This document shows positions 44,189-52,877 of a stretch of 64,000 nucleotides of DNA, in pieces. Under the pieces are notes generated by a model that was given only the letters and a program-made list of their open reading frames with translations, was not told the DNA's origin and did not search any database. Source of the stretch: Flavobacterium ustbae (lineage in GTDB: Bacteria; Bacteroidota; Bacteroidia; Flavobacteriales; Flavobacteriaceae); the NCBI RefSeq assembly GCF_003946915.1, contig NZ_RPOC01000015.1, positions 1-64,000 of the forward strand, written 5' to 3'. Position 1 is the first letter of the stretch; the number at the start of each line of letters is the position of its first letter. Made by a program: the position numbers and the translations under genes.

Positions 44189-44797
44189 CTAATTCAAAAT
44201 CAAATCAATATTTTGTGATAATCTTTTTGCCAATTCGGGCTTTGTGCTGTGGTTTAAAATCCAGCGAACCAGTTTTCCGTTTTTTATAATTTCGTCTTTA
44301 GAATAAATCATGTTATAATATTGAGGAGAATCTAAAGGCAGCTTAGTGTATTCGTAATAATAGCGGGATTGTTTTAAAGAAGGATATTTAGTTTCTAAGT
44401 AATCATTTAAAGTAAACGAAGGATCTTCTTTGTATAAATCCTCAGTAAGAATCGGAGTAATTGTAATACTCTTTATCGTATTTTTTAAATCAGCATAATC
44501 TTCTTTTGAAGTCGAAAAATCGGAAGATTTAAGTTTTTCTTTTTGAGATAATTGACGGATAACAGAAAGACGAAGATAATCGCCATTTATTTCTGTTACT
44601 TTAAATATAAAGTAGTACCGCTGCGTGCTCTGACTTCCGTTTGAACCTCTTTGTTTACTAAAGATAAAACTTCCTAACTGCAATTTATGCTCAGGATTGT
44701 TCATGTCTTTTTTCCATTTATACGGATTATAAACGAATTGCTTAAGAGCATAAAAAGCAATAATTAGAAGTAAACCAGCGATAAGAATTTTTTTCAT
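44189..44797 (-). CDS. membrane-anchored protein of unknown function
   Basis: This 202-residue protein has one N-terminal hydrophobic helix (KKILIAGLLLIIAFYALKQF), with no lipobox and no clear cleavage site, so it is probably anchored in the inner membrane with the rest in the periplasm. The body is hydrophilic and basic (SFIFSKQRGSNGSQSTQRYYF), with no motif that I recognise. It is isolated between two repeat blocks and its promoter is unclear. Confidence 0.6.
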   Translation of the reverse strand: MKKILIAGLLLIIAFYALKQFVYNPYKWKKDMNNPEHKLQLGSFIFSKQRGSNGSQSTQRYYFIFKVTEINGDYLRLSVIRQLSQKEKLKSSDFSTSKEDYADLKNTIKSITITPILTEDLYKEDPSFTLNDYLETKYPSLKQSRYYYEYTKLPLDSPQYYNMIYSKDEIIKNGKLVRWILNHSTKPELAKRLSQNIDLILN

Positions 44798-44928
44798 GTT
44801 TTTTAAACTTAGTTAAAAATACTAAATGAGATTTTATTTTACCGCAAAGTGCGCAAGGATTTTTTGATATGATAAGTCTAAAAAAACGTAAAGTTCGAAA
44901 AGCTTTAAGTAAAATAAAAATTAATTTG

Positions 44929-45053
44929 AATTGCCTCCAGCTTTAGCTGTAGGTGAAAATATAGAATTAGCAATGGCTTTAGCCAAATGGTGAAGTTTGG
45001 CTAAAGCCCAAATAGCCATCCATTTTAACCTCCAGCTAAAGCTGGAGGCAATT
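44929..45053. repeat. nested inverted-repeat element (REP-like)
   Basis: The outer arms are AATTGCCTCCAGCTTTAGCT (44929-44948) and AGCTAAAGCTGGAGGCAATT (45034-45053), a perfect 20-bp inverted pair. Inner arms GGCTTTAGCCAAA (44975-44987) and TTTGGCTAAAGCC (44996-45008) form a 13-bp stem. The right outer arm also folds by itself (CCTCCAGC-TAAA-GCTGGAGG). No coding frame. Confidence 0.9.
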
Positions 45054-45132
45054 GATGATTTTAACATCAGAATTTGAAAACATAGCCAAAGGTTTCAACC
45101 GTTGGTACATAATGCATAGTATAAAAATAAAT

Positions 45133-45196
45133 AGCCACAGATTATTAGGATTAAAATGATTTTAAAAATCTGCTTTAATCTATGTAATCTGTGGCT
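45133..45196. repeat. inverted repeat AGCCACAGATTA
   Basis: AGCCACAGATTA (45133-45144) and TAATCTGTGGCT (45185-45196) are perfectly inverted. AATCTGTGGCAAA also appears near 62150, so this word is dispersed. Confidence 0.7.
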
Positions 45197-45239
45197 TAAA
45201 ATATTTAGGCATTTGAGTTTTCGTCATTACGCAAAGCTT

Positions 45240-45308
45240 TTATAGACAAAGCTTTGCGTCCCGAAGTTTCGGGATTGCATAAATCTTCGCGCACGTTGCG
45301 GTTAAAAA
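45240..45308. repeat. non-coding copy of the czcB-type palindromic repeat
   Basis: On the minus strand this reads AACCGCAA, then GCAATCCCGA-AACT-TCGGGA, then CGCAAAGCTTTG. It parallels 22181-22240 inside czcB. The palindrome TCCCGA-AGTT-TCGGGA lies at 45259-45274. Confidence 0.8.
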
Positions 45309-45400
45309 ATAATTTAAACAGTCAAAAGACTTGTTATAAAAAGATTTCCCAGCCTCCAATTAAATGAACTTATATCACTTATATGGTTTAAAAAAAAAAA

Positions 45401-46750
45401 CTAAACAGTCTTACGAGTAAAATTAAACCATCCAAAACCAATCAAAAGCAAATTGAAAAGCAATAGCGGAACAAAAGCCTTCGCAAAACTTATTTTTGTG
45501 TTATCGCTAAAAGTCTCTACTTTAAATTTCTCCCAGTTTTCTGCATTGACAGGAGCATTATCAAATATTTTTGGATAGAAATACAATCTCAGTTTTTCGT
45601 GAAATTTAGAAGTTTCCTTTAAAAATAAAAGCTGATTTCCTAAATCGGCATGAGCAATTTCATTCAGTTGCAATTGAGTGTGCAGTGTCGGAATAAATTG
45701 TGCAATGCTTTGACTGGCAAGGTTTCGCTGTTGTAATTTGCTTTCTAATTCTCGAGATTGCACAGCCGATTCGTCGTCGCCCATTTGCTGCATGGCATAA
45801 TACCAAAGCCAAGTGAATTCTTTGTCTGCCGGAATTTTGTACGTTCTAAACTGCGGATAATGTTTGTAAAACTTCTCCATAGTTTCATTTTTGTCCGTAT
45901 CCCATTTTTCATGGTACGCATTTCGCTGTTTCAAAGTCAGTTCTAAAGCTTCTGGAACCTTATATTTCGTAACGATATAAGCATTGATTCCAGCTGGAAC
46001 AATAATAATTAGAAATAACCATATCGTTAGCAAAATGACAGCATTAAAGTTCGAATGCTTTTGAAGTGAAACAATAAAGAAACAAACGGCAAACCAAAAC
46101 AGAATGTACAAAATACCAAGTCCGTAAAAGACAAACAAAGAGGTATCGAATGGAATATTTAAGAATAAAACCGCTATAAAAAGCAAGATACTAAGCAATG
46201 CGATAAGACTTAAAATCCTAACATAGAATAGTTTTAAGATGTAGAAAAAAGTATTCTGGCTTTGCGTTGCCACAATTTTCCAAGTGCCGCTTTCTTTTTC
46301 TTCAGAAATAAGATTGTAGGAGAAAGCAATAATCAAAAGCGGGAAAAGATAAATAAGAACAAAACTAAAATCAATATTTCCAGCCAAAAGATTGTTCGGA
46401 TTATTGAGTTCAGCATCATATTTCTGACCTTCTAAACCGCGAATAGTTACATTTTGAATGGATGGATTAACATCGCGTTGTCCGATGGCTAAACTATTTA
46501 TAGGCAGTGTTTTATTGACTAACGAAAATTTGATGTAATACAATAAAAGTCCGATTTCGTCTTTATGAAATGCCGCATTTCGGGCAATATGTTCTTTCTG
46601 ATAAACCCTTGCTTGTTCGATAGTGTGGATTTGTTTATCCTGAAACTGTTTTCCGATCAATAAGCTGATAAAACCAATACAGAGTAAGAAAAGCAAACCA
46701 ATCTTAGTGCCTTTTGATCTAATGAAATTTTTGAATATTAATGATAACAT
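45401..46750 (-). CDS. ABC-2 type permease (DUF3526), subunit 2
   Basis: This 449-residue inner-membrane protein starts at MLSLIFKNFIRSKG. The longer start at 46780 runs into the preceding gene. A single helix near the N-terminus (GLLFLLCIGFISLLIG), a large periplasmic domain (about 40-125), four or five helices (about 130-260), a second soluble region (about 270-410) and a last helix define the DUF3526 layout. The gene begins one base after the stop of a related permease. The pair probably forms the heterodimeric membrane part of the ABC system with the ATPase at 50690. Confidence 0.88.
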   Translation of the reverse strand: MLSLIFKNFIRSKGTKIGLLFLLCIGFISLLIGKQFQDKQIHTIEQARVYQKEHIARNAAFHKDEIGLLLYYIKFSLVNKTLPINSLAIGQRDVNPSIQNVTIRGLEGQKYDAELNNPNNLLAGNIDFSFVLIYLFPLLIIAFSYNLISEEKESGTWKIVATQSQNTFFYILKLFYVRILSLIALLSILLFIAVLFLNIPFDTSLFVFYGLGILYILFWFAVCFFIVSLQKHSNFNAVILLTIWLFLIIIVPAGINAYIVTKYKVPEALELTLKQRNAYHEKWDTDKNETMEKFYKHYPQFRTYKIPADKEFTWLWYYAMQQMGDDESAVQSRELESKLQQRNLASQSIAQFIPTLHTQLQLNEIAHADLGNQLLFLKETSKFHEKLRLYFYPKIFDNAPVNAENWEKFKVETFSDNTKISFAKAFVPLLLFNLLLIGFGWFNFTRKTV

Positions 46751-46751
46751 A

Positions 46752-48203
46752 TTAAATGGCTTTAAGTTTTTGAGCTGCAATTCGAATTAAAATAAAAAGC
46801 AGCGTAATCCATAGAAAAATAGAGATGATCGAGATGATTTCGTTTTCCAGAACTGTTCCGATTTTTTTAGGTTCATAATGAAAATCCTCAACATCTGCCC
46901 AGTGTTCCTTGCTGATTGAATAAGGTTTATCTCCCGCTGAAGGCTTTTTATTACTAATGTATTTGATCTGCAAAGCGTTCATTTTTTGTGCCATCATATA
47001 ACGATAATCTTCCGCCTGCTGCTGAAAATCGACATAAGATTCATAATCGGTATTCGATAATCCCATTGATAGATTTTTCATTGCGATATAAGGATTCAAA
47101 AAAGAAACGGTTTTAGAAAAACTATTCTGTTTTTTGTACACCTGCAGTAATTCAGCTAAATGTTCATTATAAATTCTAGAACTTATTTTTTCGCCTTCCG
47201 TCATAATAAAACCAGAATAATTGAACGGAAGTTTCTGTACGGAATCAACCTTATAAGCGCTTAAGAGCGAATCTTTTATCGCTTTATAATGCGGATCATT
47301 CGGATTATGGCTGTCGCCTTGTTTTAAAATATCTTTCTCAATATCGCTAGTAAATTGGATTTTAGAAGGCGCTTCATAAATATAAGCTCCAATTGCTTGT
47401 GTAGTTCTTGGCAATATAATGGTAAAAAGCAGCCAAATGCCAATAAGTGTGATCAGTGCTTTTTTGGAAGTTTTGCTAATAGCCGAAACTAAAACAGCAA
47501 TTACGCAGAAAAATAAAAGATAAACCAAATGAAAAAGCACAAATAAAATCATTTTAAAGGTTTGATCTGCCGTAATAGAAAAGTCCTGAAGCAACAGCCA
47601 AACGAATATTAAAATAACAATAGCAGGAACAAAAAGCATCATAATAACACTTGCAATTCCTAATGTTTTTCCAATTAAAAGCTGTTTCCAGTTGATTCCC
47701 TGCGTTAAAAGTATTTTTAAAGTACCATTTTCGCGTTCGTAAGCAATCGAATTAAAACCCAGAAAAAAGATCAATAAGGGCAGTAAAACCTGCAATACTA
47801 AAGCGATGCTGATTTCGCCAAAGCGGAGCATGCTGTTAGAAAATCCAGCTTCAGAAAAATTGGCTGTATTTTGTTTGTGCGCTTCCAAAAAAATGGCATT
47901 ACCAAAAAAAGGTTCCATTCCAAATTCGAAAACGCTTAAAGGCGTACTTTTTCTAAAGGCAAAATTCCCGTAATGCGCCATTCTATGCGGATTCTTATCT
48001 GGATTTTTCAACCAGTCTTCTCTCGATTCATGCTGGTATTTTTCGCTGGTTTCGTTTTGGCTTTTATAGTTTTCCCAACCCGAAAATGTGGCGTATAAAA
48101 GTAAAATGCCTATAAAAAGCGTGATGATAAAAACAGCGGTGTTTTTAAAAACAGAATGCCTTAAATGTTTGGCAATTAAAAGTTCTGAATGTAATATATT
48201 CAT
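46752..48203 (-). CDS. ABC-2 type permease (DUF3526), subunit 1
   Basis: This 483-residue membrane protein has the same layout as its downstream neighbour: N-terminal helix (TAVFIITLFIGILLLYATF), large periplasmic loop (about 50-125), a block of helices (about 128-275) that includes AYERENGTLKILLTQGINWKQLL, a soluble region and a C-terminal helix. The YERENGTLKILL segment matches SEEKESGTWKIVATQ of subunit 2 and is the coupling helix typical of NosY-like ABC-2 permeases. It lies 5 nt after the TonB receptor gene, so it is in the same operon. Confidence 0.88.
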   Translation of the reverse strand: MNILHSELLIAKHLRHSVFKNTAVFIITLFIGILLLYATFSGWENYKSQNETSEKYQHESREDWLKNPDKNPHRMAHYGNFAFRKSTPLSVFEFGMEPFFGNAIFLEAHKQNTANFSEAGFSNSMLRFGEISIALVLQVLLPLLIFFLGFNSIAYERENGTLKILLTQGINWKQLLIGKTLGIASVIMMLFVPAIVILIFVWLLLQDFSITADQTFKMILFVLFHLVYLLFFCVIAVLVSAISKTSKKALITLIGIWLLFTIILPRTTQAIGAYIYEAPSKIQFTSDIEKDILKQGDSHNPNDPHYKAIKDSLLSAYKVDSVQKLPFNYSGFIMTEGEKISSRIYNEHLAELLQVYKKQNSFSKTVSFLNPYIAMKNLSMGLSNTDYESYVDFQQQAEDYRYMMAQKMNALQIKYISNKKPSAGDKPYSISKEHWADVEDFHYEPKKIGTVLENEIISIISIFLWITLLFILIRIAAQKLKAI

Positions 48204-48208
48204 ATAAA

Positions 48209-50662
48209 TTAGAATTTATAAGTTACGGTAAGGCTTGCATTTCTTGGGCTTCCAGGAAATAATCTCAAATAATTCTGAGCACCTAACCAATACGTTTTGT
48301 TGAGCAGATTTCCTGCGTTTACAGCAATTTGTATATCGCTGTTATTAGGTTTGTAATAAAGCGCAGCATCAAAAATGGTAAAATCAGGAAGGGTAAAATC
48401 TCTAGTAAACCAAGGCACTTTACTGCTTTGGTACTGCATTCCGAATCCAATTCCGAAATCGTCTAGAACAGAATCTGAAGCAAAATTGTAGCGCGTCCAT
48501 AAATTGGCGCTGTTTTTTGGCGTATTTTGTTTTCTTTGCCCAATTAATGAGGCGTCTGCATCATTTGTAATTTGAGCATCGATGTAACTGTAAGAAACAT
48601 TAATCTGCCAATCTGGAGTAATATATCCAGCTAAATCACATTCGAAACCACGGCTTCTTTCTGAGCCTCTTGTCACGAGTAAATCTGGATTTGCAGGATC
48701 ATTTGCATTCATTAAAATATTGCGCTGATTGATTTCGTAAACGGCAGCATTAAAGCTTACTGTATTATTAAGAAAAACAGCTTTTACGCCAAATTCCTTT
48801 AAATCACTTTCTAAAGGCTTGAAAAGACTTCCGGCAGGCAGGCTTCCCGTTTGCGGCATCAAAGTAGTAGTGTTCGATTGTGGCTGATAGCCCTCAAGAT
48901 AAGTCGTGTACACATTTACTGCGCTGTTTACGGCATAAGTAACGCCAATTCTAGGCAATAAAGCCGATTTTTTAACGGTCAATTCATTACTGGATTTGTA
49001 ATTCGTTATATCTTCAAACCATTCGCTCCTTAATCCCAATAAAAAACGAAACTTTTCCCATTGAATCTCATCCTGAATATAAACCGCATTGGTTGTCGTT
49101 AGAGCAGAAGGAAGCGCTGTACGGACATTTAGAATATAAGATTCTGAATCTCTTAAAGCGTACGAAGGATTATTCAAATCAAAGAAATTGACATTTGGTT
49201 TTGGCAAAACAACACCGTTTACTGTAACGGTCTGATAGTTGGATGCATTTGCAGGAACAAAAGAACTGGCTACAGTACCATCATTCAATAAATAACCTCT
49301 AGCGGCATTTTGTCCGCCTCCTAGATTTTTATTCCAGCTGCTTAAATCGTAACCTGTCAATAATTTATGATTGAGTTTTCCGGTTTTAAAGTCAAAGTTG
49401 AAATAAGCGCTCAAATTGTCAATATCCCAATATTGTTTGCGCTGCACATACTGCATCATAGCCAAACTTGTAACAGGCTGATTGTTCATATCTACTGCAA
49501 AGCCATTTGTGGTACGATGTTCTTGAAGATCTTCTGTCCAGGTTTGTTTCATATACGAGGCATTGAAACCAATTTTCGACGAAAATTTATGAGCTAAATT
49601 CGTCATCAAAATCATTTCTTTCGACTTAAAATAATCGCCAGAAGCAGCCAGATTCAAGCTAATAGGCGTTTGTTTTAAATTGGTTACACCAGCAACGGCA
49701 CCGAAAATAGGCTGTCCGCGGTCCAATGTTCCTGTCATGTCGCTCAAAATCAGTTCGGTATTAATTGCCGTTTTTTCATTCGGAACATAACTGAACGAAG
49801 GAGAAATTAGAAAAGACTTATTATTTACAAGATCACGAAATGATTTTGCTTCTTGATAAGCTCCGTTTACGCGGTATAAAAGCGTTTTCGATTCGTTTAA
49901 AGGTCCTGTAAAATCTAAAGTACCGCGAATTGTGCTGAAACTTCCAACCATCAGACTCACTTCTTTGCGATCGGTTGCCAAAGGTTTTTTGGTGACCATA
50001 TTAATGCTTCCGCCAGGATCGACAGAAGAAAACGTAGCGCTAGACGGCCCTTTAATCACTTCAACACGTTCAATATTGCTTGTTAAAGGTTGCAGGAAAT
50101 AATATTGTCTAGTACGCATTCCGTTAATAATCTGGCCTTCTTCATTTTGACTAATGCCTCGAATCGTATATTGATTGTAAAAACTTGATGGAATAACACC
50201 ACTTGCCATTTTAACAACATCGGACAGATAAATAGCGCCTTTATCGGCAATTAACTCTTTAGTAATGCTAGAAATAGACTGCGGAATATCTTTATTTAAA
50301 GAAGCTGTTTTGGTTGCCGAAAACGAATAATCGCTGTTATATTTTCGCGTGGAGCGCCCAACAATTTCAACAGTTTGCAGTTCGTTTCGATCAATATTTA
50401 ATTCAATGTTTAAGAAATCGGAACTCGATTTTATTTGAATGGTTTTAAAACCCGTTGCAGAAATTTGAAGCGTTCCCTGACCTTCCAATGAAAAAGCTCC
50501 ATTGTGATCGGCTGTGGTTTCTTTATTCGAATTTAATAATTGAATAAGAGCATTCGGAATCGGCTCTTTAGTTTCTGCGTCAATAACTTTTCCATTCCTA
50601 TTTTGGGCATGGATATAAGAAAAACTGCTTACTAAAAAAAGTAATGAAAAAACATGTTTCAT
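48209..50662 (-). CDS. TonB-dependent receptor of the ABC-2 operon
   Basis: This 817-residue outer-membrane receptor has a signal peptide (KHVFSLLFLVSSFSYIHAQ), a CarboxypepD_reg-like domain (about 20-90; NGKVIDAETKEPIPNALIQL), a plug (about 115-235; YSDV-type box replaced by IYLSDVVKMASGVIPSS) and a barrel ending LTVTYKF. It reads as a siderophore-type receptor (FhuA/FecA class). It lies inside an operon with an ABC-2 ATPase and permeases, and with a His/Cys-rich exported protein upstream, so a metal or metallophore substrate is the best inference. There is no STN domain. Confidence 0.9.
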   Translation of the reverse strand: MKHVFSLLFLVSSFSYIHAQNRNGKVIDAETKEPIPNALIQLLNSNKETTADHNGAFSLEGQGTLQISATGFKTIQIKSSSDFLNIELNIDRNELQTVEIVGRSTRKYNSDYSFSATKTASLNKDIPQSISSITKELIADKGAIYLSDVVKMASGVIPSSFYNQYTIRGISQNEEGQIINGMRTRQYYFLQPLTSNIERVEVIKGPSSATFSSVDPGGSINMVTKKPLATDRKEVSLMVGSFSTIRGTLDFTGPLNESKTLLYRVNGAYQEAKSFRDLVNNKSFLISPSFSYVPNEKTAINTELILSDMTGTLDRGQPIFGAVAGVTNLKQTPISLNLAASGDYFKSKEMILMTNLAHKFSSKIGFNASYMKQTWTEDLQEHRTTNGFAVDMNNQPVTSLAMMQYVQRKQYWDIDNLSAYFNFDFKTGKLNHKLLTGYDLSSWNKNLGGGQNAARGYLLNDGTVASSFVPANASNYQTVTVNGVVLPKPNVNFFDLNNPSYALRDSESYILNVRTALPSALTTTNAVYIQDEIQWEKFRFLLGLRSEWFEDITNYKSSNELTVKKSALLPRIGVTYAVNSAVNVYTTYLEGYQPQSNTTTLMPQTGSLPAGSLFKPLESDLKEFGVKAVFLNNTVSFNAAVYEINQRNILMNANDPANPDLLVTRGSERSRGFECDLAGYITPDWQINVSYSYIDAQITNDADASLIGQRKQNTPKNSANLWTRYNFASDSVLDDFGIGFGMQYQSSKVPWFTRDFTLPDFTIFDAALYYKPNNSDIQIAVNAGNLLNKTYWLGAQNYLRLFPGSPRNASLTVTYKF

Positions 50663-50689
50663 GTTATAAAATGGAAATCTAGGTTTCCT

Positions 50690-51385
50690 TTAAACCGTTT
50701 GTAAGTACAAATTTTCTAGTTCATTTGCCGATATTTTCTCGGCTTCAATTACGGTTACCAAGTTTCCCTGTTTCATAATTCCGATATGAGAAGCCACTTC
50801 ACGCGCTCTAAAAATATCGTGAGTAGCCATTAAAATCGCCGTTCCGTCTGCAGAAAGCTCTTTTAAGATCTGAGAAAATTCGTTAGAAGCTTTAGGGTCT
50901 AAACCGCTCGTAGGCTCGTCTAGCAAAAGTACTTTTGCTTTTTTAGCAATGGCAATCGCAATGCCGACTTTCTGGCGCATTCCTTTAGAATAACCGCCCA
51001 AATTCTGATGGTGCGCTTTAGGTTGCAATCCAGCTTTGTTTAAAAAATAGGTGAGTTCTCCTGTAGAGTATTTAAAACCAGCGAGAGAAGAGAAGAATTT
51101 TAGGTTCTCTAATCCAGTCAGATTTGGGTAAAGCATTACTGTTTCTGGAATGTAAGCAACAAATTCTTTCGTTGTTTTTGCATTCAGTGTAACGGGTATA
51201 TCGTTGATTTTTAAAGTTCCATCTGTTGGTTCTATAAAACCTAAAAAGAGATTAATTGTAGTGGTTTTTCCAGCACCGTTTTGACCTAAAAGCGCGAATA
51301 TTTCGCCTTCTTTAATCGTTAAATTTAAAGCATTCAAAGCAGTATGATCGCCATATTTCTTGGTCAGATTTTCAGCTGTTAGCAT
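50690..51385 (-). CDS. ABC transporter ATPase (NosF-like)
   Basis: This 231-residue ATPase contains Walker A GQNGAGKTTT (about 34-43), Q-loop YIPETVMLYPNLT, signature GGYSKGMRQKVG, Walker B VLLLDEPTSGLD and H-loop MATHD. The signature (YSKGM) fits the ABC-2 drug/NosF group. It sits 28 nt upstream of the TonB receptor gene and energises the two DUF3526 permeases further on. Confidence 0.93.
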   Translation of the reverse strand: MLTAENLTKKYGDHTALNALNLTIKEGEIFALLGQNGAGKTTTINLFLGFIEPTDGTLKINDIPVTLNAKTTKEFVAYIPETVMLYPNLTGLENLKFFSSLAGFKYSTGELTYFLNKAGLQPKAHHQNLGGYSKGMRQKVGIAIAIAKKAKVLLLDEPTSGLDPKASNEFSQILKELSADGTAILMATHDIFRAREVASHIGIMKQGNLVTVIEAEKISANELENLYLQTV

Positions 51386-51593
51386 AGTGGTATTTTATTT
51401 GGATTAAATATTTGGAAATAATAATTCAGATTTCAGAACATACCGTATCCGGATGTCTGAAATTCTTTTGTTCTTGAAAATTAAAGGGAAGTCTACAATT
51501 GATTATCCGCGAAAGCGAAGTAAAAAAAATACAAAATGTTCTTACTCTTTATACTGAAAGCGAAGTGTTTCTAAAAGATATAATTAAAAGTGA

Positions 51594-51944
51594 CTACAAT
51601 AGAGCAGGAGGTGCCCTTAAAGCAAATAAACTGCCTTTGAAGAATGTGGAAACCGACTGTGTAAAAACATATAATGGTTTAACAGTTAGTTCTATTTTTT
51701 GAAAAACTACCGTTTGAAAAGTACTAGGAATATAAGCGCTGAAAGCGAAATGACAAATATCGCATTGGGCATCGGTTGAGTGATGATGCGTTATTTCCTT
51801 CTGATTTTCACTAGTATGGTGCTGGCAAGGTTTTTCTGAAATCTGTTTGATAATATGTTCATAGGAATGTACGGTCTGAAACAGCATTGAGGCCAATACT
51901 ATTAAAGACATTAAAAAATTAACAACGATAATTTTCTTTTTCAT
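51594..51944 (-). CDS. exported His/Cys protein, DUF2946-like
   Basis: This 116-residue protein starts at MKKKIIVVNF (an upstream ATG at 51986 is possible but 14 residues longer). It has a signal peptide (VNFLMSLIVLASMLFQTVHS) and a His-rich stretch (CQHHTSENQKEITHHHSTDAQCDICHF) with a C-x-x-C-H core. It ends in ALRAPPALL, which matches the 'R-x-P-P' tail of the DUF2946 copper-associated family. It precedes the ABC ATPase by 208 nt in the same direction. A periplasmic metal-binding role is inferred. Confidence 0.65.
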   Translation of the reverse strand: MKKKIIVVNFLMSLIVLASMLFQTVHSYEHIIKQISEKPCQHHTSENQKEITHHHSTDAQCDICHFAFSAYIPSTFQTVVFQKIELTVKPLYVFTQSVSTFFKGSLFALRAPPALL

Positions 51945-51982
51945 TCCTGATTTTTTCTGTACGTTTTTTATTATATTAAAAC

Positions 51983-52002
51983 GCAACAGTGTTGCAAAGG
52001 TA
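51983..52002 (-). promoter_or_regulatory. promoter and operator of the TonB/ABC-2 operon
   Basis: The minus strand shows TACCTTTG at 51995-52002 (TAnnTTTG), followed at once by GCAACA-C-TGTTGC (51983-51995), a 6-1-6 palindrome over the expected start of transcription. A repressor bound there would block initiation. Confidence 0.5.
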
Positions 52003-52082
52003 CAGATCTTAAATTTTAAAATCTACAAATATGACGATAATTTAAATTTAATAACCTACAAAAGCCTTATTTCGCGCCCACT

Positions 52083-52514
52083 TTACAGGTTACTGTATAA
52101 TAATTGCAACGTATGAAAATCGGTTGAACCGTCAAAATGTTTGTGAAGAACTTCTTGAAAAACAGATTCTGTATTTTGAACGCTAGCAAACAAGGTCATA
52201 CAAGATTGGAGTCTTTCTACATCAAGACTTTCAAAAATATCAGATACATTTTCTTCTTTTTTAAAGAGTTCTGAAGTAATTTCTACAAGATGTTTTCCTA
52301 AAATGGGATGTTCTAGAAAAGCAATTGCTTCGTCTGCATTTTTGATTTCGTAAAATTTAGATGTATCGCTTGAACCCATTCCTTTTATCTGCGGAAAAAT
52401 AAACCACATCCAAGGAGATTCTTTTTTACCATTTTTGATTTCGTCCAGAGCAGTTAAATACAATTTATTTTGAGCGTCCAGAAAACGAAGTAATTCATTG
52501 TTATTGTAAGCCAT
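52083..52514 (-). CDS. DUF1810 family protein
   Basis: This 143-residue cytoplasmic protein carries the DUF1810 signature: FLDAQNKLYLTALDEIKNGK, then SPWMWFIFPQIKGMG and FLEHPILGKHL. The family is widespread, and I know of no firm biochemical role. It is transcribed alone, with a repeat-free AT-rich gap upstream. Confidence 0.9.
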   Translation of the reverse strand: MAYNNNELLRFLDAQNKLYLTALDEIKNGKKESPWMWFIFPQIKGMGSSDTSKFYEIKNADEAIAFLEHPILGKHLVEITSELFKKEENVSDIFESLDVERLQSCMTLFASVQNTESVFQEVLHKHFDGSTDFHTLQLLYSNL

Positions 52515-52877
52515 TATTTACGATATTAATTTGGGGATATCAGGTCATAAATCTAATTAAAATAAGTTTACTTGTATGTGATCAAATCTTTTTTTTAAAG
52601 TCATTTTTAAACATTTTAAGCAAAATACTTTAAAGAGATGATTACAGGCAAAATAGCGTAAGGGAATTTTGTATTAACAGAAAAAATTGTACTAATAATA
52701 TATTTTATTGTTATAAAATCAAGTTTTTATTGGTTGTTGTGTTATGATTTTCCTATTTTTATGAACGGACAGTTCGAATGCTGTGTCAAAAAAATAAATT
52801 AGGATTGATATTAACGACTTATATAATATCAATAATTTTCAACCGGGCACGCTTCGCCCATAAAAAAATAGATGCTT
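52515..52877. other. AT-rich gap between divergent DUF1810 and DapB-like genes
   Basis: About 360 nt with no open frame worth calling. A -7-like TATTTTTA at 52754-52761 may serve the DapB-like gene. No hairpin that I can support. Confidence 0.35.

Noticed and set aside
51499..51702. 67-residue plus-strand open frame
   Set aside because: TTG start, antisense to the DUF2946-like gene, with no family features.
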